A stretch of DNA of 64,000 nucleotides from Linum tenue (lineage: Eukaryota > Streptophyta > Magnoliopsida > Malpighiales > Linaceae), in the NCBI GenBank assembly GCA_946122785.1, contig CAMGYJ010000005.1, positions 91,072,547 through 91,136,546 of the forward strand. Reading direction: 5' to 3'. Every line of letters begins with the position of its first letter. The first letter of the stretch is position 1. Shown here piece by piece: positions 31,634-42,799 of the stretch. Under the pieces are notes generated by a model that was given only the letters and a program-made list of their open reading frames with translations, made no database searches and was not told the origin of the DNA. The translations under genes were made by a program, and so were the position numbers.

Positions 31634-32609
31634 TCACAACTTCAAACGTGATGCCACCGAGAGCGGATCCACTACACTCTCGGGGTGAGGCTTGTAGCCT
31701 CCCATCTTAGGCTCCTTGAGTTGGCCCTCTTGGTTGGCCAACATTGTTTCTACCTCCCCCGTCTTCCAGGTCAAAGCTCCCTTCATCCTTATTCTCCAAG
31801 CATTCGATCTTGGTCCTTTGGGCTTAGGACCCTTCTTAACTTCTGACTCAAAATCAACAAAGACAACACAAGTAACGGTGGGGTTTGCCTTGAGAGTCTC
31901 TCCTCCACTCTCATTCACATCATTGGAAACTACCCCCTTCACTTCATCACTCCTCACCCTAGGATCAATTTCAAGCTTGATTCTCTCCTTACCATCCCTC
32001 AAAATTAGGGTTCCCTCATTAACGTCTATCAATACCTTGGCGGTTGCAAGAAAGGGATGACCGAGGATGAGGGGCATATTCGAGTCCTCACTTATGTCGA
32101 GAATCACGAAATCAGTCGGATAGCAAAACTTTCCCACTCTCACTATCATGTCCTCCACTATAACTCTCGAGCTAATGACCGAACAGTCGGCTAAGGTGAT
32201 GCTAAGCTTAGAGGTCTTAACTTCACCTGCTTCTAACTTTTTGAAAAGCTTGTAGGGCATCACATTCATACTATCTCCTTGGTCCACCAAGGCATTGTCT
32301 ATGGTGATCACCAATATTAAGAGGGATAGTAAAGCTACCTGGGTCGGACCGCTTTTTGGGCAAGCGGTCGAGAAGGAAATTCGAGCACTCCTCGCCGAGA
32401 GTCACGTTGGCGAGGCCTTCAAGCCTTCGCTTCTTGATGAGGAATCCTTTGAGGTACTTGGCATATCTTGGCATTTGCGCCATGGCTTCGAGGAACAGGA
32501 TGTTGAGGTGGAGGTTCATTTCCATGAACCCTCCACACTCGTTGTCCAACCTCTCCTTGTACATCCTTGTGGGATAAGGAAGAGGTGGCAAATATCCATC
32601 CTCCGGCAA
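31634..32609 (-). pseudogene. Aspartic protease region of element X
   Basis: The minus frame 32314-31634 has the retroviral-type protease core ALVDQGDSMNVMPYKLFKKL near the start, where relatives read LADFGAS. The usual D-S/L-G-A is altered to D-Q-G-D, so activity is doubtful. It continues with PTDFVILDI, MPLILGHPFLATAKVLIDV and a tail ending SVASRLKL with TGA or TAA close to the spacer. The preceding piece (32609-32271) is in another frame (MYKERLDNECGGFMEM, YAKYLKGFLIKKR, the linker before Athila protease), so a frameshift lies near 32290. No RT sequence follows. Confidence 0.75.
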
Positions 32610-32672
32610 TGCCTTCCTTGCCTCCTTCCTCTAATTTAGCGAGGGCTTCTTCTCTCCCTTTCTCGGGATGGT

Positions 32673-34376
32673 TTATTCCTTGTTAGAATCCTCATTCTCC
32701 ACCACTTCATTAGTGGCAACTTCTAGAACCACCTTCACACTTCTCACTTGAAGTGCATTCACCTTGGCTTGATTGGGATTCGCCACGGTTTGGGAAGGCA
32801 AGGCTCCCTTGGGTCTCTCGGTGAGCATACCGGCAAGGTTGCCAATTTGCACTTCCAAGCTTTGAAGGCTCACTTGATGGCTTCGAAGACCTGCCTCAAC
32901 CGAGGTAAACTTGGTGGTCGCCACATCCATAAATTGCTCTATCTTCTCAAACTTTTGGCTACTCGTACTTACAAAGGTGTTCACTAGGTCCTCAAGCTTG
33001 GATAACTTGTCGGGTTGATGTTATTGTTGAAACCCTAGGGCACCTTTTGATTGGTACGGTTGCTGAAAGTTTGAGCCTTGGAGTTGGGGCCTTTGTTCGC
33101 TGAAGGTTGGCCGAGGTTCGAAGTTTCCCGTGGGGCCTTGGAAATCCGGGGGTCTTGGATTAGCCGGCGATGCCCAAGCAAAGTTGGGGTGGTTCCTCCA
33201 TCCAGCGTAATAAGTATTGTTATACGGGTTGTTGACCCTAGCATTTGACACAAAGTTGACTTGCTCTTCCAGAGTGGTTGCCTCCTTCATTGCTTGGCAC
33301 TCCGCCATCTCGTGGCTCGTACTCGAGCACCAGACGACCGACATTACCGCCCGTTTTCCTTGCCTTTTATCTTCAAGCATAACCTCAAACAACTTATCCA
33401 ACTTTGCCTCAAGCGGAGCACTCGCTCCCACGCTTCTCACTCCCCTTTCATTGCTTCTTCTTCCACTTCTAGTCAACCCCCAATCATACCCCCTAAGGGC
33501 CATGTCTTCTAGGATCTCGGTTATTCGGGGCGGAGCCATATTCATCAACTTCCCCTGACACAAGGAGTCAATGAGGATCTTATCTTCGTGCATTAGGCCT
33601 CCGTAGAAGGTTTCAATCTGAAACTGTTCTTCAAACCTGTGGTGAGGGCACTGAAGAAAGTAATCGAAGTACCTCTCCCAAGCATCCCTCAAGATTTCGT
33701 CCTCTTCTTGCTCGAAATGTGTAATCTGCTTTCTCCATTACGTCGTCTTCGAAGGCGGAAAATAACGAGCCATAAACTTGTTCATTAGGTCATCCCATGA
33801 GGTGATAGACCGAGGTAGGCGGTTGTTTAGCCACCTAAGTGCCTTCCCCGAGAGTAATTATGGGAAAAGCCTTAGTTTCAAAGCTTCAGTCGGCACACCA
33901 TTAATTTTCAAGCTCCTCGCAAGCTCCAAGAATCTCTACACGTGCTCTCTTGGTGACTCGCTTTCATGGCTGTGGAAGAGAGCATTACTTTGTATCATAG
34001 TCACTAGAGCCGAATTGATCTCGAAATTGTTTTCCGCCAGCGGAGGATGTAGGATCGGCGATTGAATGTCCGCCAGACTTGGGGCCATATAGTACCCCAT
34101 TTTTCTCGGGGCTCCTTCTTCTTCCGCCGCCTCATTCATATGGCGGGCTTCAGCGCCTCCTTCTTGTCTTTGGTTCCCTGCCATTTCCTCTTCAACGACG
34201 GGTTCAACTTCGACTTCTTCAACTCCTCCTCCACTAACACCGAGACTCAATTGTTGTCCCCCTCTTTCACTCCTTCTCCTTGCCTCGGCTATCTCTCTCT
34301 CCCTTGCTAGGAGTCAGAGAGTTCGGTTTATGTCCTCGTCAAGTGGTAGCAAGTGTGTCGGGTTGCTCCGGGTCAT
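32673..34376 (-). pseudogene. gag: Gag of element X, broken
   Basis: From the ATG at 34376 (MTRSNPTHLLPLDED) the minus-strand frame meets TGA at codon 21, then continues open to about 33936 (RKMGYYMAPSLADIQ, ENNFEINSALVTMI). After frame changes it gives AWERYFDYFLQCPHHRF (33692 onward), the capsid C-terminal half with ETFYGGL and LIDSLCQGKLMN. A zinc-knuckle-like stretch near SVVWCSSTSHEMAEC is followed by NNPYNNTYYAGWRNHPNF, typical of Athila Gag. The frame 32984-32673 (FEKIEQFMDVATTKF, LEVQIGNLAG) is the coiled tail of Gag. The same order is seen in Y. Confidence 0.78.
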
Positions 34377-34499
34377 GCACCTCTTACACACAATCGGAAA
34401 ACACTAAGTCTAGCACAAGCAAAGAACACACACACTTGAAAAACTAGAAATTAAAAGCTAGATTAACAACCAACAACTTTTTCACAATAACAAACCGTA

Positions 34500-34524
34500 G
34501 TCCCCAACAACAGCGCAAAAAACT
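34500..34524 (-). other. Primer-binding site of element X, degenerate
   Basis: On the minus strand TTTTTTGCGCTGTTGTTGGGG follows the 5' LTR closely. It is a decayed form of the TTTTGGCGCCGTTGCCGGGG site typical of Athila elements. Confidence 0.65.
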
Positions 34525-36076
34525 TAACTCACACTAAACTACACCACAATTAAACCCCAATTAGAGCCCAAGTTTTTAAACTCTAATCGGGTGCAGTATA
34601 GGGCAAGTATTTAGATATCGACCCAGGCCGGTCCGTCTATCTTTACTTCCATTGTTGAAATCATTATCTAGCGACTAAACTTTGGTTTAAAAGGTTTTCT
34701 AATTGAAGTAAAAGAAAACAAAGGGGATTGGGTTTGAAAACTCTTTTGTGGGAAAGTCACTCGTGTTTCGTTTCCCCCTAACTGCTACCATGCTATGTGG
34801 ATTGGAACGATTTCCTTGGGCACGTTAATCTTGAACCGCATAGGAATGCATATGTGGTCGGAGACCACAGTCTCAATTGCTAAACCGAGGTGAGGATGAA
34901 AGGCCGTGTCACTCGACCCTCTCGGTTTAGACAATCAGTAATTGACTTACTCCCTCACTCAACTCTAAGGTCGGACGGTTTAATCACGATTAATCGACTT
35001 GTTTAATTCAATATTGAGGGTTTCCCTAACTCAACCTAGTTTAGGTGGCTTAGAAAGCGGAAGGAAAACCAACTCGATTGAGTCTCCCTTGAAAGGAGGA
35101 TTTTCTTTTTTAAAATAGGCTAAGGTGGCAAATTAGATTACTAGCACTTAAATGCACAAACTTAGGGGTGCTAAGCACAATTATGCACAATCCCTAGGAT
35201 GCTAAGCACAAAACATGCACAACCCCTAAGTTGCTAAGAACAAGCATGCACAATCATGGTGAATAATGCCTCAAACATTTATTTGAACAATACCCAATAA
35301 CAATAATCCAAACCACATACAAGATAACTACTTGGTAGAGTTAGGGTTTCACTACACCCAAGTGAAAGGAGGTCTACGCCATGGTAGTAGTGGGAAGAAC
35401 AAAAGGGAAAAAGGTGGAAACCATCATTTAGGGATGCCTCCTCTCTTCTTGACCCTTGAGTTGAGCTTTCCTTGGGGAAATCTTCCCAAAAATCTGCCTT
35501 GAAGCCAAACCCTAACCTTCTTCTTTCCTTTGGTTCTGTTTCTCTCACTAGAATGTTGAAGAAGGTGTTTCTCACAAAAGTGGGCTCTTCCCTCTCTCCT
35601 CCTTTCAGCTCAACTTTTAAACCCGAGAAGAGCTGAGTTCAAGACCTGAGTTCACGGCCGTGAACCATCAAACGTGTCCGGTAACTCAAGGCGTGCGCCA
35701 AAACGCTCCGCATCGCTCAGGTCCTTTCATAGGAAACTGCTTGTGTTCCCAGTCTAAGTGACCGTGAACTTACCTTGCGTCAGTAACCTTCACATTGGCT
35801 CTGGACGCCTCGTGATTCACGGTCAAGTTCCCTTCTTCACAGTCTTGCATGACCATGAACTCCTTCAGTTAACCGTGAACTAGCGCTTGTTCACCTCTTC
35901 TCCTGGTTTTTGATCCTTTTCGCCAATCATTCGACTCCGAGGCTGGTTTCACCTGTTAAATCCTGAAACACATTCAAACACGAAGAACCTAGCGTAAAAC
36001 CGACCTTTAAGGAGCGAATTTGGCACAAACATCTAAGTAAAATGGAGGCAAAACTTGTGCAATTAGGCCTGAATCA
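34525..36076 (-). repeat. 5' LTR of element X (1,552 bp)
   Basis: It pairs with 26737-28149. The minus-strand start is TGATTCAGGCC; the end has TTA instead of TCA. It is longer than the 3' LTR by two internal segments, one of them 77 bp and bounded by ACCA repeats. Confidence 0.85.
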
Positions 36077-36396
36077 GGGGCAGATCAGCATCTTCATTGA
36101 AGTTGGGGGATAATGAAATTCGTCGGATAATACAACATGCCCACCTGCACTAGAATGTTCTCCACAATACCTCTAGGATTAATCACAGAAAGGCCAGCCA
36201 ATGTAACACTCAATCTAGTAGGTTTTAATTCACCTAGGTTCAATTTCTTGTAAAGCTTGAATGGCCTGACATTGATGCTTGCTCCAAAATCCGCCAATGA
36301 ATTTTTTATATGGCATGTTCCGATGCATAGGGGAATATTAAAGCTACCTGGATCTTGTTGCTTTTTAGGCAACTTGTTTTGAATGAGGTCGAGCAC
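36077..36396 (-). pseudogene. Protease N-terminal part of element Y
   Basis: The minus frame contains NSLADFGASINVRPFKLYKKL, VTLAGLSVINPRGIVE and MLYYPTNFII. D-F-G-A is the intact-looking active-site motif. The frame stops near 36094 and the ORF is cut by X at 36076. The first five bases (36077-36081, GGGGC) are the duplicated target. The rest of the domain is at 26300-26731. Confidence 0.75.
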
Positions 36397-36403
36397 TCCT
36401 CAT

Positions 36404-38092
36404 CTATGGTGACAGTGGCGAGGTCTTCAAACTTTTGCTTCTTTGCAAGAAGCCCTTTGAGTTACTTGGCATTCCTTGGCATGTACGCCATTTCCTCCAA
36501 GAAAGGAACTGTGATATAGAGCTTCTTGAGTATCTCCATGAATTTGCCACATTCACCATCCAAACGGTCTTTGTGCACCCTTGTAGGGAAAGGAAGAGGA
36601 GGCTTGTACTCAGCCAGTAGTGGTGGCATAGGCTATGCCTTCTTAACCTCTCCACCCTCTCCTTTTGAGAGTTCTCGTTCATTGACCTTTGGAGGGGCCT
36701 CTTCTTCTTCAATTACCTCCTTAGCAACAAAATCTGAAGTTACCTTCCAGCTCCTCAAGATAATAGCATTGCAATAGGCATTTTGATCCATGGGGTTGGC
36801 AATAGTTTGGGAAGGTAGAGCTCCTCTCGGTCTTTCGGTGAGGATTGCGGATCTGAGTCTCCAAGTTTTGAAGACTTGCTTGATGGCTTCTTAGCCCCAC
36901 CTCGATCGAAGTAAACTTGTGTGTTCTACATCCATGTATTGCTCGATCTTCTGAGAACTTGTACTCACAAAGGTGGTGACTAGGTCTCCTAGTTTTGCAA
37001 ACTTATCGGGTTGTTGCTGGAACCCTTGACCACCTTGCGGTTGGCATTGTTGTTGTTGGAAATTCGAGCCTTGGAATTGTGGCCTTTGTTGAATGAAAGG
37101 AGGACTTGGTTGATAATTCCCCGTCGGTCCTTTGAAATTGGGGGGTCTTGGATTGCTCGGGGAAGACCATGCAAAGCTGGGATGATTGCGTCACCCCGGA
37201 TTGTAAGTGTTGCTATAGGGGTTGTTGTTGATGTTTCCTAATCAGACCCCCTTTTCGCCATATCGTCAAGCAAGGCGGTCATCTCGGGTGGAGTCTTGTT
37301 CATCAAGTTCCCTTGACACAAAGAATCAATGAGAATCTTGTCCTCTTGAAGGAGACTGTCATAGAAGGTTTCAATCCGAAACTGCTCTACTATTCCATGA
37401 TGTGGACATTGGAGGAAACAGTTATAGTACGTCTCTCATGCATCCCTAAAAGTCTCGCCCTCCTTTTGAGCAAAGTGAGTGATCTTCTTGTGCCACTCCG
37501 CTATCTTGGAAGGTGGATAATATCGGGCCATGAAGTTGTTGAGCAAGTCGTCCCATGAGGTAATCGAGAGGGGTGGTCTATTGTTGAGCCATCTGAGCAT
37601 TTTCCCCGCAAGAGAGTAGGGGGAAAGCCTCAACTTCAAAGCCTCTTCGGACACTCCATTGATCTTCAAACTTCCCGCAATCTTGATAAATCTCTGGATA
37701 TGCTCACTTGGAGACTCGTCCTTCAAGCCCATGGAACGGGACGTTGTTCTGGACCATTATGACGAGCCAGAGCTTGATCTCAAAATTGTTGGTGGCCACG
37801 GGTAGATGCAAAATGTTTAGCTGAATATCTGCCGCCCGTGGAGCCATATAGTAACTCATGGTCCTCGGTTCCTCACTTCCTCTTCGGCATTTTGATTCTC
37901 AGCCATCTCGGATTTAGTTCCTTCCTCTTCCTTTGATTCAACTTATTCAACTTTGGGATCAACTTGGGTTTGTCCTCTCTCCTCTCTCCTTCTTCTTGCT
38001 TTCGCCAACTCCCTCTCACGAGCCAAGAGTCGGAGAGTGCGATTGAGGTTCTCGTCTAGTGGCGCCAAAAGTGTCGGATTACTCCGGGTCAT
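36404..38092 (-). pseudogene. gag: Gag of element Y, broken
   Basis: From ATG 38092 the minus strand encodes MTRSNPTLLAPLDENLNRTL and an Arg/Glu-rich helix (RLLARERELAKARRRREERG). At 37732-37436 it gives the gag capsid segment GLKDESPSEHIQRF, INGVSEEALKLRL, KMLRWLNNRPPLSITSWDDL and FMARYYPP. Downstream pieces in shifted frames (36712-36404) carry the linker before protease. It matches element X throughout but is more decayed. Confidence 0.75.
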
Positions 38093-38221
38093 ACAATCTC
38101 CTGCACACACTTCAAAGAAACACAACTCAAGCAAACACAAGCAAGATTCACAATCAACAAAGAAAAATTTAAATGCTAGATTAAAACCAAACAATCTTTT
38201 CAAAATAATGGAACAAAGGTC

Positions 38222-38243
38222 CCCCGTAATGGCGCCAAAAACT
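38222..38243 (-). other. Primer-binding site of element Y
   Basis: The minus-strand sequence TTTTTGGCGCCATTACGGGG lies directly after the 5' LTR and is close to the Athila consensus TTTTGGCGCCGTTGCCGGGG. Confidence 0.75.
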
Positions 38244-39599
38244 TGACTCTTTATGAATACCACGATTTAAATCCCGAATAGAGCCCAAGTATAAATTCTA
38301 GTCGGGTGCAGTATGGAGCAAATATTTAAATGTCAAATCCGGTCCGGTTCATGTACTCTTACTTCAACTGTTTGAAACATTATCTAGCAATCAATTTTTA
38401 GTTAAAACTATGGATTACAATTAAAAGCAATTGGCAAGGTAAATGGTTTTGAACACTAATTGAGAAGGCTTCACCGGGTGTGCTCCTCCTAGCTAGTTAT
38501 CAAGATTAGTTGAACTGAATGCAAGTTGTGGTAAAAGTGGTTGTAAACCGTAGGGAAGTGCAACTAGTGAAGAAGCTTCACTCTCTCAGTCGATAGGACA
38601 AGGCATATCAAATCAAGCTACCAAAATAGCTATCTTGGCCAATCGACTAAGGGCTACCTAGGCTTCTCCCTTGAACTACAGTCCGCATGGCCAAAATACA
38701 ACCAACCCAATGTGCTAAAACGTAGTATGAGGTTTTGCTTAATTCAGCCTAAGTAGGTGGCTCAATTTGACCAATGAATTCTAGCTTTTGAAAGCCTCTT
38801 AGCAAGAAGGGGATTTTCCTCTACCTAGGTGAAACTGGCATAATAGTTGGAGATGGAAAACACAACACAACACAACCTTCATCAAAATACCTCAATACTT
38901 GCATTAAAACACAACCTCACACATATCATTCAGTTCATACAAACAATCACATGATTCTAGCTAGGGTTCACCAAACACCAAAGTGAAAGAAGGGAACTAC
39001 TCCATGCTAAGACTAGGGAATACACAAAGAAGAAGAGAAAAGACCATCTTGAGATTTTTTTCCTCTTCCTTTGGTGTGGAGATCAACTTTGGAGGATGAG
39101 ATTCCCAAAACTTGAAGGCTGGATGAAACCCTAACTTTCTTCTCCTCTATTATTCGTCACTCTCTCTAGAAATCTGAGGAAGAAGAAGTTCTCTCACTAG
39201 GCTCTCTCTATTTCTTCTTTCCCGCTATTTCACTAAGGTCTTCATGGTCTGGAGAGGATTATCACGGTCAAGCGACTGCGATTTTTCATAAGCCTACGAG
39301 ACTGAAAACTTCTCTGGTCGCCTTGCGCTTTACGGTCCTGGCCTCTTTATCACGATCGGCCTGACCGTGAGCTTCTAGCTTCCACTGTGATCTTTGACTG
39401 GTTGCTCCCTTTAATCCATTTTCGCCCCTTTTCCTCCAACTTTTATTCCCGAGGTCGATTCTACCTGATATGATCTGAAACACACTAGAAAGAAGCACAA
39501 CCTAGCGTATAATCAAACCTCACAAAGGGAAAATGCCTCAAACATCTAAATAATATTTTGGGGGGGGGGGTTAAAATGTGTACAATTGAACCAGAATCA
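38244..39599 (-). repeat. 5' LTR of element Y (1,356 bp)
   Basis: On the minus strand it starts TGATTCTGG and ends AAAGAGTCA. An 11-base C run on the minus strand (39560-39570) follows the start. The layout, with GGTGAAACC-type, leader and GGGTGCAGTAT blocks, parallels the X LTRs. Confidence 0.8.
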
Positions 39600-40312
39600 A
39601 GCATTGATGTTTTTAATGAACTTGTTTTCCTCAAATTTCTATCATGTGAAATTGTTTGACACTTTGATTTGATTGGCAATCTTACCAATGATTCATAATT
39701 TTGTAAGTTAATAATGATAACGAAAATCTAGTAACTAATGCATTCATATGACATTATTGCCTATCAAAGCAGTAGTGGATTAAATAGGAAATTATGGAAT
39801 CATTTTAGCGATATCGTTCTTTAGACTAATTCATTAATTATGTTACCTACAATAGTAGAAATCATAATAATTAGTTAGTACCTGATAATTCTCCATAGAG
39901 ATAGATATCAATTTAAAGGTAGAAATATTGATTAAATTGGTTAATAAGAAAAAATAAATTAGTAGAGGTAAAATAGTAAAAATTTTTTTTGTTGAATTCT
40001 CTAAATAGTTGAATTTATTCACGTAAGAAAATAGTTGGAATTTCAAGTTTGTTAAGTTTTCTATCTTTGCAGTTTATCACGTAATTACACTATAGTAATT
40101 TCTATGGTTTCGTTAATTCATGGATTTCATCACTTTCCTAGAGAATGATAATTTTATTTATAGTTTATTATTTGTACAACATTTCAAACATGTAGTTTTG
40201 TGCCACCAAATTCCTTACATTTTTCTTTTGCCTTTTCTTAAATGTTGCATTCTCATAAGCTTCCTTTTTACTTGCTTTCTTTGGGTTTCCTTGAGTCAAG
40301 AAGGGGCTTTAT
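39600..40312. other. AT-rich spacer between two inverted Athila LTRs
   Basis: No ORF, RNA gene or repeat could be recognised in this stretch of about 700 bases. Confidence 0.4.
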
Positions 40313-41745
40313 TGATTCGGCTTTAATTGTACACTTTTTATTCCCGTTTCTCTTTGACGTTTGTGGCAATTGAGCTCTAAAAGGGGTGGTTTACGCTAGG
40401 TTTCTTGTGTTTCAGTGTGTTTCAGATTCTAACAGGTGAAACCAACCCTGGAGTCGAAAGGTGGAAGAAAAGGAGCAAAGACCGGGCAAAGAGGAGGAAT
40501 CAGCTAGTGTTCATGGTCTACCATTGGAATTCACGGCCCCCAGGACAGTGAACTGGAACCACAACCCATGAACCAAGAAGCGTCCAGAGGGATTTCTGAG
40601 GTTAATGACGCCAAGGCTGTTCACAGTCGCTAAGACCGTGAACTGCAACCACAAATCGTGAACCCAAGAAGTGAAGTGGTGCATTTTAGTTCAGCACACT
40701 GTGTTCACGGACGTGTTTTGATGTTCATGACCGTGAACATGGGCAGTGAATTGGGCACGATCTTAGTATAAAGAGCCAGCTGAAAGGAAGAAGAAAGGGG
40801 AGAGACTTAGTGGCATAAACTCTTCTTATTTAGATTTTTAGAGTGAGAAAGTGATGAACCAAAGAAGAGGAGAAGCTAGGATTTCATCTCCAAGCAAGGA
40901 TTTGGGAATTCCTCCCCTAAAGGAGGATCTCTTCAACACAAGGAGCAAGGCTTGCATCTTTTTGATGGTTTTCCTTCTTCTCCCTTGTGTTTTACCTTCT
41001 CCTAACATGGAGTAGTTCCTTCTTTCACTCGGGTGTTTGTAAACCCTAGCTAAAATTATGTGAATGCTTGTATGAATTGAATGGATTGTGTGTGGTTGTG
41101 TTTAATGTGAATGTGGAGGCATTATTCATGAATGATTGTGTTGTGTGAAAGCCTATCAATATAATCGCCATTCTAACCTAGGTAGAGAGAAAACCCCCTT
41201 CCTTTCTTTGAAAGAGGCTTGAATGCTGGGTTATCTTGGGAAATTCATTGTCTCGTAGTTAGGTTAATATAGGGCAAACCTGCTATTTCATATTAGCACA
41301 TAGGGTTTGGTTGTGGGTGGCCGTCCGTACTCCAATTCGAGGGTGAAGTCTAACCATTCCTTAGTCAATAGGTTGAGAGATTTGCATTAGTGGTTTGGAT
41401 TATATCCCATTTGCTCGACCTAGAGACTAAGAGGGTAGCTTTGGTTACTTGTTAAAATTCCCTGCGGTTTATAACCCCCTCACCACACACGACCATTCGA
41501 TCCATCAAATCATAATTGCTAGCTAGGGGGAACAACACCCAGGTGAAGCCTTCTCAATTAGTGTCAAAACCATTTCATCTTTGCGAGTACTTTAGTTTTA
41601 GATCATTGTTTTCATCAAAACCATTCGCTAGATAATGTTTCAAACAGTCGAAGTAGCGGTACATGGGCCGGCCCGGGTTGACATTTAAACATACTTGCCC
41701 TATATTGCACCCATCTAAGGTTTATACTTGGAATTTAGGTGAGAT
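40313..41745 (+). repeat. Athila-type LTR, + orientation, isolated
   Basis: It begins TGATTCGGCTTTAATTGTAC, clearly related to the minus-strand start of the Y LTR, and follows its whole layout: GTGTTTCAGATTCTAACAGG, TTCACGG motifs at 40500-40740, leader near 40800, R-like region, and CGGGTTGACATTTAAACATA near 41670. It ends a few tens of bases short of a proper CA end. No internal element DNA adjoins it, so it is a solo or truncated LTR. The flanking TTTAT at 40308-40312 is not cleanly repeated. Confidence 0.7.
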
Positions 41746-41799
41746 TTTATTGTACATTTTCTTAAACTGGCTAACAACATAGATATAGATGTACATTTT

Positions 41800-42143
41800 C
41801 CTTACCAATTACTTGCATGACAATGCTGACAAGGACTACCAGTTAACTCCTATTGTCTACAAGTACAAGTCTTCTCTCTCAAATTCATCACAACTTTCTC
41901 ATTATGCCACCTCACTTCAAACTGTCCACCACTATCATTGGATTCATCCATCCACTTAAGAGCATCTTGACACAAAATTTGAATTTTTCTTTCAATATGC
42001 ATACACAAAGGACCTGCGCAATTACTGACTTGTCGTCGTCTATGAGCATGTATACTCACAAAGTTTCTCCTAATCCCTTCCCACGTGATAATATGACCCA
42101 TATCCCTTTCATCTATGATCACATTACTCCAACTCTCAACCAT
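41800..42143 (-). pseudogene. MULE transposase C-terminal part with SWIM-type zinc finger
   Basis: The minus-strand frame reads MVESWSNVIIDERD, then IRRNFVSIHAHRR, GPLCMHIERKIQ and ending in CTCRQ. Just beyond the in-frame TAG the same frame gives ELTGSPCQHCHA, completing a CXC..CXH SWIM pattern. These are the usual C-terminal features of MULE transposases. The nonsense codon between the two halves of the finger shows that the copy is dead. Confidence 0.75.
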
Positions 42144-42559
42144 GTTGCTAGTAACTACAACAAAATTGACAAGAGTAAGAAAAGGCGACCTCGTCCAATG
42201 GTGGAAGAGCTTTTAATAAGAGAAGCGTAGGAGGGCTTGTTACAATTTGAAAAAACTTGCATGACAGTATGAAATTTAAAAACTATAGACGCTCTAGCAA
42301 CTTTTCAAAATAAGTCATTTACCGTTTGGAACCCTCTAGGAAAAGCTTTCAACTTTTCCATAAATGCCTTTTTCACAATGTCTCTTCTCAGAGTTTGAAA
42401 ATTTGAATTCTAGTGTTGGCATGCGACCCTACAAGCAGAAAAAATAAACACCAAAATAGAGGATCAAACACTGAAAGCCAATTCTTCCACATAGGAACAT
42501 AGTTGGTTGCAGACTTGCAGCCAAAACTAAAAGCAAAGACCGAAAACTTCTAGAAAACA

Positions 42560-42796
42560 TCAACAAAAATCATTTAAGGAAACATAAAGAGCAACACACA
42601 CTAAATTAGCATCTTTCTCTGAAATCAATGTCCTTCCAGGACTTTCAAATATGTTAAAGCTTGATACTAATGAGTTCAACAAACCAAATCGGTTTTCCTT
42701 GTTCTTCTCATCAAAATGTGAATAGGAAACTGGAAAATATTGGTCGTTTGCATCAATACCCACCACAAAAAGTAGTTCACCTACATAATCATGCAC
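42560..42796 (-). pseudogene. MULE transposase core fragment
   Basis: The frame has GELLFVVGIDANDQYFPVSY, ENKENRFGLLNSL and GRTLISEKDANLV, matching the core domain of plant MULE transposases, in which the second conserved acidic residue follows the I-S-D/E-K motif. Here the catalytic-type Asp of SD is Glu (SEKD), a possible inactivating change. Confidence 0.7.
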
Positions 42797-42799
42797 AAT

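Larger units (their letters stand above)
26737..36076 (-). mobile_element. Athila-like element X, minus strand: LTR, gag, protease, env-like ORF, LTR; no pol
   Basis: The 9,340-bp element is flanked by the 5-bp duplication GGGGC and inserted in the protease of element Y. On the minus strand: 5' LTR 36076-34525, degenerate Asp-tRNA-type primer site (about 34500-34522), gag from 34376, protease 32314-31634, spacer with the GCGCTTGTTGGGAGGC motif, env-like ORF 31237-30179, 3' untranslated DNA, purine tract at 28150, 3' LTR 28149-26737. RT, RNase H and integrase are absent. The same gap occurs in Y, so the absence is a family trait rather than damage to one copy. Gag and the env-like ORF carry nonsense changes. 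Confidence 0.87.
20640..39599 (-). mobile_element. Athila-like element Y, minus strand, interrupted twice
   Basis: On the minus strand the order is 5' LTR (38244-39599), primer site, gag (38092 to about 36404), protease (36396-36077, continuing at 26731), spacer (26300-25200) and env-like ORF (25190-25053, continuing at 20799-20640). Element X sits in the protease and element Z in the env-like ORF. The 3' end of the env-like ORF and the 3' LTR are missing, so the left limit is a truncation. No RT, RNase H or integrase lies between protease and spacer. Multiple frameshifts show it is old. Confidence 0.8.
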
